A DNA stretch of 13,937 nucleotides. Origin: Acidobacteriota bacterium. Lineage in GTDB: Bacteria; Acidobacteriota; Terriglobia; Terriglobales; Acidobacteriaceae. Of this stretch, positions 6,996 through 13,937 are shown piece after piece. The DNA lies in NCBI GenBank assembly GCA_021809235.1, contig JAKBAG010000056.1, forward strand, positions 1-13,937. The letters are read 5' to 3'. The position numbers and the translations under genes were made by a program. The notes under the pieces were generated by a model. That model made no database searches. It was not told where the DNA came from and saw nothing but the letters and a program-made list of their open reading frames with translations. How positions within the stretch are numbered: position 1 is the stretch's first letter; each line of letters starts with the position of its first letter.

Positions 6996-8597
6996 GTGCA
7001 GTCATTCGATGGTGAAGGAGCGGAAACCCTGGGCAGCCAATTACTCGCGCGCAAGTCGATCGACAAGCTGATCCGGGATTCCGAGAATCCGGAGCATCGG
7101 CTGCAGAAGACGCTCGGACCCTGGTCGCTGACGGCGCTGGGCATTGGCGCAGTCATCGGTTCTGGAATTTTCACCGTTATCGGTACGGCTATCTCCGGAA
7201 GCAAGGCCACAATGGCCAATCCGCTGGAAACGCCGCTCATTGACTATCTGATGCACGCCAGCGGGCTGGGCGGACGTCCGGGCGCTGGTCCGGCAATTGC
7301 CCTGTCTCTTGTACTGGTCGCCATTGTCTGCGGACTCACCGGGCTTTGCTATGCGGAGCTGGCATCGATGATTCCGATTGCCGGATCTGCCTATACGTAT
7401 ACCTATGCAACGCTGGGCGAACTGATTGCATGGATCATCGGCTGGGACTTGATTCTGGAATATGCCGGATCAAACATGACGGTCAGTGTGGGCTTTGCCG
7501 CGCATCTGGTGGATTTTCTGGACTGGTTTGGCCTGCATCCCTCGGCGCGATGGATCTCGCCAGCCTATCTTTCCGATGGGTTGACCGATCTGCAAGGGCA
7601 CACCATCTACAACCCAGGATGGCATTTTGGGTTCAACATCCCTGCCTTTCTGGTGGTGCTACTGCTCACCGTGCTGCTGGTCCGCGGGATCCGCGAATCG
7701 GCCGGTGCCAACAACGCGATGGTGGCGATCAAGATTCTAGCCATTCTCGTGTTTGTTTCCGCGGCGCTGGGCTATCTGCATCCGGGGAACTGGCATCCCT
7801 ACATGCCCAATGGCTGGTCGGGCGTGCTGGCTGGTGGCTCCATCATCTTTTTTACTTACATCGGATTCGACTCGGTTTCCACGGCTGCCGAGGAGTGTAA
7901 GGACCCGCAGCGGGATCTGCCTGTGGGAATCATTGCGACGTTGGTGGTCTGTACCATCCTCTATCTCGGTGTCGCGATCTGCCTGACGGGCCTGGTGCCG
8001 TGGCAGTCTATGGTGGATGATGCAGCACCGGTGGTGAATGCGCTGAAAAAGCTGTCGGGAATGCCGGGTGGTCATCCACTGCACTGGGTTCGGCTGGTGG
8101 TGCTGGTGGGTGCAATCATGGGCATGATCTCCTCTCTGCTGGTGTATCAGATGGGGCAGTCGAGGGTGTGGTACTCCATGTCTCGCGATGGACTGCTTCC
8201 CAAGGTGTTCAGCAAGGTGCATCCGGTCTTTCGCACGCCGGCCTTTTCCACGTGGGTGGCGGGCTTCCTGGTCGCCATTCCTTCAGGACTCTTCGACATT
8301 GAACTGTTGGCGAATCTATCCAATATCGGAACTTTGTTTGCCTTCATGCTGGTCTCGATCGGGGTGATTGTGCTGCGATACCGTGATCCCAAAAGGGTGC
8401 GTGGCTTCCGAGTGCCTGGAGGTCCGGTGATTCCGGCATTGAGCGCAATCTTCTGTCTGCTGCTGATGGCGGGATTGCCGGTATCAACCTGGTATCGGTT
8501 CTTCATCTGGCTGGCGGTGGGGCTGGTGATCTATTTCTTTTACGGTCGCCATCGGTCGGAGTTTGCATCCAGGCCGCGTTCCACACGCGCAGACTGA
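6996..8597 (+). CDS. APC-superfamily amino acid permease (cationic amino acid transporter-like)
   Basis: An inner-membrane secondary transporter importing amino acids, probably with protons. About 12-13 membrane spans are visible, starting with the APC signature GIGAVIGSGIF in span 1. FFTYIGFDSVSTAAEECKDP followed by RDLPVGI is the conserved span-7/8 segment of the CAT/YfnA-like branch. A polar loop after span 1 (SGSKATMANPLETPLIDYLM) is longer than usual. The protein ends with a short basic tail (FYGRHRSEFASRPRS). GTG 6996 is the first ATG/GTG/TTG in the open frame but has no good ribosome binding site. A strong GAAGGAG at 7014-7020 sits 8 bases before an in-frame CTG at 7029, which would give a 522-residue protein beginning just before the family's ARKSIDKL segment. 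I keep GTG as the conventional limit, but CTG looks better. Substrate specificity cannot be read from sequence. Confidence 0.93.
   Translation: MQSFDGEGAETLGSQLLARKSIDKLIRDSENPEHRLQKTLGPWSLTALGIGAVIGSGIFTVIGTAISGSKATMANPLETPLIDYLMHASGLGGRPGAGPAIALSLVLVAIVCGLTGLCYAELASMIPIAGSAYTYTYATLGELIAWIIGWDLILEYAGSNMTVSVGFAAHLVDFLDWFGLHPSARWISPAYLSDGLTDLQGHTIYNPGWHFGFNIPAFLVVLLLTVLLVRGIRESAGANNAMVAIKILAILVFVSAALGYLHPGNWHPYMPNGWSGVLAGGSIIFFTYIGFDSVSTAAEECKDPQRDLPVGIIATLVVCTILYLGVAICLTGLVPWQSMVDDAAPVVNALKKLSGMPGGHPLHWVRLVVLVGAIMGMISSLLVYQMGQSRVWYSMSRDGLLPKVFSKVHPVFRTPAFSTWVAGFLVAIPSGLFDIELLANLSNIGTLFAFMLVSIGVIVLRYRDPKRVRGFRVPGGPVIPALSAIFCLLLMAGLPVSTWYRFFIWLAVGLVIYFFYGRHRSEFASRPRSTRAD
7014..7020 (+). promoter_or_regulatory. 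Strong ribosome binding site inside the nominal permease ORF
   Basis: GAAGGAG is nearly a full match to the anti-Shine-Dalgarno sequence. It lies 8 bases before CTG 7029, which is in the permease frame, and 18 bases after the nominal GTG start. No other in-frame ATG, GTG or TTG follows at a suitable distance, so if this site is used the permease begins at CTG. Confidence 0.5.
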
Positions 8598-8634
8598 ATT
8601 GTCCATGAAGTCCGCTGCATCCAGACGACAATTC
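8596..8634. repeat. Inverted repeat just after the permease stop
   Basis: GAATTGTC (8596-8603) and GACAATTC (8627-8634) are perfect inverted copies separated by 23 bases, overlapping the permease TGA. No T-tract follows. This could be a weak terminator or an operator for the deaminase gene. The rest of the gap up to 8729 contains only the deaminase ribosome binding site. Confidence 0.3.
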
Positions 8635-8729
8635 CATACCTGCCACTGCCAGCAGGGGTGAACCTTCCGGTTGGTTGCCGAATCCAATGCTTTGACGCTT
8701 CGAGGAAGCGGAGGGAAGGGCTCAGTTTC

Positions 8730-9764
8730 ATGGAGACAATCGGCGAATGGATTCGACAATTACCCAAGGCGGAGTTGCACCTGCACTTGGAGGGAACCAT
8801 CACGCCTTCGACGCTGGTGGAACTGAGCATGCTGGGAGATGCTCGTCCCATGACGCTCGAAGCCGCGCAGGCGCTCTATGCCTACGAGGATTTCACAGGC
8901 TTTCTGCAGGCCTTCAAGACGGTGGTGACCGAGCTGCGCGGACCGGCGGAGTATGAGTTGGCCGCTTGGCGCATGCTCCAGGGGCTGGCAGCACAGGGCG
9001 TCTGCCATGCGGAGGTCTACATCTCCGTTGGGGTCATTTTTCGTTTGCGTCCAGAGGAGGATAAGACCAATCCGAATCTGTTCCCGGATATCTTTGCAGC
9101 ACTGGAACGAGCGCGCGTGCGGGGAGAGCAGGAGCTGGGTGTGACGCTCTCCTGGATTTTTGATGCCGTGCGCCACTTTACCGTGGAAGAGGCTGCACGA
9201 GTTTTCCGGCTGGCTGCTGCCATGCGCAGTGCTTACCCCTCGATTATAGGAATCGGCCTGGGCGGAGATGAGCGCAAGACCGGTTCTGAGCCTTTTCGGG
9301 CGCTCTACGAAGAGGCAGCTGCCGCCGGACTGCGGCTGACGAATCATGCCGGCGAAACGACGGGTCCGGAAGCGATTCGCGAAGCCCTGGAGATTGGCTC
9401 GGAACGGCTGGGGCATGTGCTTTCCGCAGGAGATGATCCGACGCTGCTGCAGGAACTGCTCCGGAGGCAGGTACCGCTGGAGCTGAATCCAAGCTCGAAT
9501 GTGAAGACCGGAGTCTGCCCATCGCTGCAGGAGCATCCGCTGCGGCGATACTTCGATGCAGGCCTGATGGTGACGCTGAACTCCGATGATCCCGCATTTT
9601 TTGGCGCTACTGTTGCGGACGAATATCGGCTGGCGCATGAAGTGCATGGCTTCAGCCGGGGAGAACTGCGGCAACTGGCTGAGAACTCCTTTCGTTCCAG
9701 CTTTCTGCCGGAAGCGGAGAAGCAGGCATGGATTGACCGAATTGGTTCATTTGCCGGAGTGTGA
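8730..9764 (+). CDS. Adenosine deaminase-family amidohydrolase (possibly aminodeoxyfutalosine deaminase)
   Basis: A 344-residue cytosolic TIM-barrel hydrolase, normal length for the family, that removes the 6-amino group from adenosine or a related compound. Catalytic residues are all present: zinc ligands H17 and H19 in ELHLHLEGT, H206 in NHAGE with catalytic E209, H229 in GHV, and D286/D287 in NSDDPAFFG. Residues ELNPSSNVKTG and then SLQEHPLRRYFDAG resemble, from memory, the 6-amino-6-deoxyfutalosine deaminase branch (menaquinone synthesis) more than classical adenosine deaminase; HLHLEGT and NSDDP also occur in adenine deaminases. So the substrate could be adenosine, adenine or aminodeoxyfutalosine. 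The start is ATG 8730, with AAGGG (8716-8720) 9 bases upstream and the family N-terminus METIGEWIRQLPKAE directly after it. An in-frame start at 8658 adds 24 residues unlike the family. It stands 132 bases after the permease on the same strand; co-transcription is possible. Confidence 0.9.
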   Translation: METIGEWIRQLPKAELHLHLEGTITPSTLVELSMLGDARPMTLEAAQALYAYEDFTGFLQAFKTVVTELRGPAEYELAAWRMLQGLAAQGVCHAEVYISVGVIFRLRPEEDKTNPNLFPDIFAALERARVRGEQELGVTLSWIFDAVRHFTVEEAARVFRLAAAMRSAYPSIIGIGLGGDERKTGSEPFRALYEEAAAAGLRLTNHAGETTGPEAIREALEIGSERLGHVLSAGDDPTLLQELLRRQVPLELNPSSNVKTGVCPSLQEHPLRRYFDAGLMVTLNSDDPAFFGATVADEYRLAHEVHGFSRGELRQLAENSFRSSFLPEAEKQAWIDRIGSFAGV

Positions 9765-9778
9765 GCGGTTCGAGCCGC

Positions 9779-9809
9779 TGGACAAGATTGCGTCAAGCTG
9801 GGGTATGAT
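9779..9809 (+). promoter_or_regulatory. Likely sigma-70-type promoter for the 71-residue membrane protein
   Basis: TGGACA (9779-9784, five of six bases of TTGACA) and TATGAT (9804-9809, five of six of TATAAT) are separated by 19 bases, slightly long. A start near 9816 would leave a leader of about 20 bases containing AAAGGAG (9820-9826). A small hairpin AGCGG...CCGCT (9764-9779) just upstream may end the deaminase transcript. Confidence 0.45.
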
Positions 9810-9834
9810 TTGAGGTAACAAAGGAGAAATTTCC

Positions 9835-10050
9835 ATGGCCGAAAACGAAATGCAGGACAACGCAGCACCCGCCAGTTGGCACGCAATGCGCGCGCTGGGA
9901 TGGGTTTCGGTGGGACTGGGAATCGCGGCCGTGGGACTGCTGGTGGGTTCGGAGCTGCGCAAGCGGTACCAGTTCAACCGGCGTACTCCGTATGATTTCT
10001 ATGCCAACAGCGACGCGACGAGCGCCAGCGAGTTTGGCGTGGGTGTGTAG
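9835..10050 (+). CDS. Small single-span membrane protein, 71 residues, unknown function
   Basis: ATG 9835 has an excellent ribosome binding site, AAAGGAG (9820-9826), 8 bases upstream. A polar N-terminus (MAENEMQDNAAPASW) is followed by one hydrophobic helix at about residues 18-41 (ALGWVSVGLGIAAVGLLVGS) and a basic ELRKRYQFNRR, which by the positive-inside rule puts the C-terminus in the cytoplasm. The tail has PYDFYANSD and ends EFGVGV. The ALGWxSxGLGxA helix resembles the N-terminal membrane segment of some larger polyketide-cyclase/SRPBCC membrane proteins, but no such domain follows here. No function can be assigned. It looks like its own short transcript: a promoter is visible upstream and a strong hairpin at 10098-10138 follows the stop. 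It is convergent with thrS. Confidence 0.85.
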   Translation: MAENEMQDNAAPASWHAMRALGWVSVGLGIAAVGLLVGSELRKRYQFNRRTPYDFYANSDATSASEFGVGV

Positions 10051-10097
10051 CGAGCGATTCTGACTCCAGACGATACCTGACTCCAAAGATAGCAATA

Positions 10098-10138
10098 CAA
10101 GCAAGAAGGCCGACACCATGTGTCGGCCTTCTTGCTTG
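10098..10138. terminator. Strong bidirectional hairpin terminator between convergent genes
   Basis: A perfect 19-pair stem (10098-10116 with 10120-10138) closes a 3-base CAT loop. The core is AAGAAGGCCGACAC with GTGTCGGCCTTCTT. The A-rich left and T-rich right arms give U-rich 3' ends in both transcripts, as expected for a shared terminator of the 71-residue gene (plus) and thrS (minus). The rest of 10051-10192 shows no gene. Confidence 0.85.
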
Positions 10139-10192
10139 CTGGATATGGCAGGTCTGATCGATCCTGAGTTGTCCAAGGTAACAGATCCTGGG

Positions 10193-12232
<2,040 letters not shown>

Positions 12233-12390
12233 TCGACTCCCTGTGGATCGCTCGGATTTTGGGGAATGCACGAAGACTTGCCCGCATCCCTCCAGACTCT
12301 CAGGATAAACCTGTCAAATTATTCCGTCGAGAACGGCTTGTGCGTGGAAGATGTTGCGGTGAGAGCAGGGAAGATTTCTGCTAGAGTGAG
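12233..12390. promoter_or_regulatory. Divergent intergenic region between thrS and the acyltransferase gene
   Basis: This 158-base gap should carry promoters both ways. On the minus strand a perfect TTGACA box lies at 12317-12312, but the bases 17 further on (TGGAGG) are a poor -10. AATAAT (12323-12318) on the same strand is a -10-like box without a good partner. No clear plus-strand promoter is seen. No T-box-like leader is evident for thrS. Confidence 0.3.
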
Positions 12391-13527
12391 ATGGCGAATC
12401 GATTTTCGGAAATCATGGAGAGACAGCGAGTGCAAACCGGCAAGGAACAGAAAAAAATCGCCGCACTTACATCCCTTCGTTTTTTTGCAGCATTGCATGT
12501 CGTTTTGTATCACACGGCGGGGATATCATTCTCTGTCTTGTTTGCAATTCCGATGATGGAACAGCTTGTTTCCATTGGAAACATTGCTGTCGGATTTTTC
12601 TTTCTGCTGTCCGGATTTATATTGAGTTACGTATACCTGCAGGATAAGCAGACAATAGACGTCAAGAAGTTTTATTGGTCGCGAATTGCCAGAATCTATC
12701 CTCTATATCTTTTGACTTTGATTTTAGATACCCCATTCCTTTTCCTTTCGCGGGTACACACTTACGGGCTTCGCTCAGCCGTGATAAAAACCTCCGCAAC
12801 ATTCTTGTCGAATATATTGATGATTCAGGCATGGTACGGTCGGCTAAGGGGAATCGACAATCCAAATTGGTCGCTATGTGTGGAAGCTCTTTTCTATTTC
12901 ATCTTTCCGCTGGTTGGGATTTTTCTTTGGAGGCTGCGAAGCCGAACTCTATATCTTTTTTCGTTTCTGTCGTGGATTTTCGTCCTTGCGATTCTGGTCC
13001 ATTTGGGTGCGCGTACTCCTAATCTAGAAATGATTTACAAAAACCCACTTTTGCAGATGCCACTTTTTCTGGCAGGGATAAGTGTCGCGCGAATTCAGCT
13101 TCAATCAAAATCTGAAGGCGTCATCCGCAGCGCCGGCATCCGAATCGCGCTGATACTGGCTGCATTGGGGATGATTGCCGCGATTCCATTCCTGCTGAAA
13201 GTTGTGCCGGTAGAAGATCTGTTGATCCTTTTGCTGTTGCCGCTATACGCGGTGATCATCCTGATCTTCTCATCCGTCAAATATCCATTGGCGCGTATTC
13301 TGGATTCCACTTGGATGGTTCTTCTCGGGGAAGCGAGCTATGGTTTGTATCTCTTTCACATCCCGGTGTACCACGTATGGATTGCGCTTCATTGGGAGCA
13401 CACACAAGCGCTCTATCCGATGTATCTGGCGGTCAGTATTCTGGTAAGCATTGTCAGCTTCAAGTATTTTGAGACCCCCATGCGACTCTGGTTGATGTCT
13501 AAATTCCGTCCCAAACCCGTTTTTTGA
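12391..13527 (+). CDS. Acyltransferase-3 family integral membrane protein (OafA-like)
   Basis: A 378-residue, many-span inner-membrane enzyme that probably transfers acetyl or another acyl group onto a surface polysaccharide or lipid. Family marks: TSLRFFAALHVVLYH near the N-terminus, with R30 and the conserved catalytic-type H41; GFFFLLSGFIL in the second span; FYWSRIARIYPLYLL; NPNWSLCVEALFYFIFP in the middle; and SYGLYLFHIPVY near the C-terminus. About ten spans are expected and visible, with no added periplasmic SGNH domain. The start is uncertain: ATG 12391 and ATG 12415 are in frame and neither has a good ribosome binding site. Two sampled 60-base lines are about 37-43 % GC against roughly 58-60 % for neighbours, and codons are AT-rich, which suggests horizontal acquisition. 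No glycan-synthesis genes are adjacent in the window, so the acceptor is unknown. Confidence 0.93.
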   Translation: MANRFSEIMERQRVQTGKEQKKIAALTSLRFFAALHVVLYHTAGISFSVLFAIPMMEQLVSIGNIAVGFFFLLSGFILSYVYLQDKQTIDVKKFYWSRIARIYPLYLLTLILDTPFLFLSRVHTYGLRSAVIKTSATFLSNILMIQAWYGRLRGIDNPNWSLCVEALFYFIFPLVGIFLWRLRSRTLYLFSFLSWIFVLAILVHLGARTPNLEMIYKNPLLQMPLFLAGISVARIQLQSKSEGVIRSAGIRIALILAALGMIAAIPFLLKVVPVEDLLILLLLPLYAVIILIFSSVKYPLARILDSTWMVLLGEASYGLYLFHIPVYHVWIALHWEHTQALYPMYLAVSILVSIVSFKYFETPMRLWLMSKFRPKPVF

Positions 13528-13538
13528 CCGGAAACGGG
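13516..13538 (+). terminator. Possible terminator overlapping the acyltransferase stop
   Basis: CCCGTTT (13516-13522) pairs with AAACGGG (13532-13538) around a 9-base loop that contains the TGA; ACTTTTC follows. The stem is short (7 pairs) and the T-tract brief, so efficiency is doubtful. Confidence 0.4.
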
Positions 13539-13540
13539 AC

Positions 13541-13570
13541 TTTTCAGGCCGGCGAGAAATCTGTCATACT
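13541..13570 (+). promoter_or_regulatory. Weak candidate promoter for pyrG
   Basis: TTTTCA (13541-13546) and CATACT (13565-13570) are separated by 18 bases in the 99-base gap before pyrG. Each matches consensus at four of six positions, so this is only a candidate. AGAGG (13614-13618), 8 bases before the ATG, is the probable ribosome binding site. Confidence 0.25.
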
Positions 13571-13626
13571 TGATTGTGCCCACCTCCTACGGCCAAACCC
13601 ACTCCTACAATTCAGAGGTTGTTTCC

Positions 13627-13937
13627 ATGTCTGCAAAGTACATCTTTGTCACCGGCGGTGTTGTGTCCAGTTTAGGCAAGGGACTGGCAGCGGCCTCCAT
13701 TGGCTGTCTGCTGGAAAGCCGCGGCCTGAAGGTGAACCTGATGAAGTTTGACCCGTATCTGAATGTCGATCCGGGCACAATGTCGCCGTTTCAGCACGGT
13801 GAGGTCTTTGTGACGGACGACGGAGCGGAGACAGATCTGGATCTGGGGCACTACGAGCGCTTTACCCATGCTCATTTGAGCCGTGAAAACAACCTCACCA
13901 CCGGAAGAATCTACGAGCAGATCATCCTGAAGGAGCG
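13627..13937 (+). CDS. pyrG: CTP synthase, N-terminal fragment (cut by the right edge)
   Basis: The first 103 codons of CTP synthase, which makes CTP from UTP, ATP and glutamine in the cytosol. The visible part belongs to the amidoligase (synthetase) domain: KYIFVTGGVVSSLGKG (4-19) is the family opening and nucleotide-binding loop; LMKFDPYLNVDPGTMSPFQHGEVFV and then DDGAETDLDLGHYERF are near-invariant in the family. The glutaminase domain lies beyond the window. ATG 13627 is supported by the conserved N-terminus and by AGAGG 8 bases upstream. The lysine and aspartate of KFDPYLN and the DLGHYERF segment, all near the active site, look normal. It stands 99 bases after the acyltransferase gene and returns to the window's usual GC-rich codon use, so it probably has its own promoter. 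Confidence 0.97.
   Translation, partial: MSAKYIFVTGGVVSSLGKGLAAASIGCLLESRGLKVNLMKFDPYLNVDPGTMSPFQHGEVFVTDDGAETDLDLGHYERFTHAHLSRENNLTTGRIYEQIILKE

Overview
The window looks like a piece of a GC-rich (roughly 58-60 % by eye) Gram-negative chromosome, most likely an acidobacterium of the Terriglobia/Acidobacteriaceae type. That assignment is inferred from the gene mix, the secreted glycine-zipper protein, the signal-peptide Gfo/Idh/MocA oxidoreductase and overall protein style; there is no rRNA or other marker to prove it. I see no rRNA, tRNA, CRISPR array, insertion sequence, phage gene or plasmid gene.

Layout. Positions 1-3542 hold four minus-strand genes. Reading leftwards they are a LOG-family phosphoribohydrolase, a Gfo/Idh/MocA oxidoreductase with a signal peptide (start overlaps the LOG stop by four bases), a peroxiredoxin-like protein with a CPYC motif, and a secreted glycine-zipper protein that runs off the left edge. 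A 149-base divergent gap (3543-3691) separates these from a plus-strand UvrD/PcrA helicase (TTG start) with an unusual disordered insertion. A 51-residue, strongly basic ORF follows, then a large APC-family amino acid permease, an adenosine-deaminase-family enzyme and a 71-residue single-span membrane protein with its own likely promoter. A long hairpin at 10098-10138 terminates transcription between that gene and the convergent threonyl-tRNA synthetase gene (thrS, minus strand). Right of thrS are a plus-strand, AT-rich acyltransferase-3 membrane protein and the first 103 codons of CTP synthase (pyrG), cut by the right edge.

How the genes relate. Most are housekeeping genes: thrS (translation), pyrG (CTP synthesis), the helicase (repair) and the deaminase (purine salvage or possibly menaquinone synthesis). 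The one convincing operon is LOG-oxidoreductase-peroxiredoxin, tight enough for translational coupling at its first junction. The acyltransferase is the best candidate for recent acquisition. I did not find a coherent new multi-gene system. The items most worth a second look are the insertion in the helicase, a probable CTG start in the permease gene, the duplicated module in the edge protein, the exported oxidoreductase with an altered nucleotide-binding loop, and the two small ORFs.
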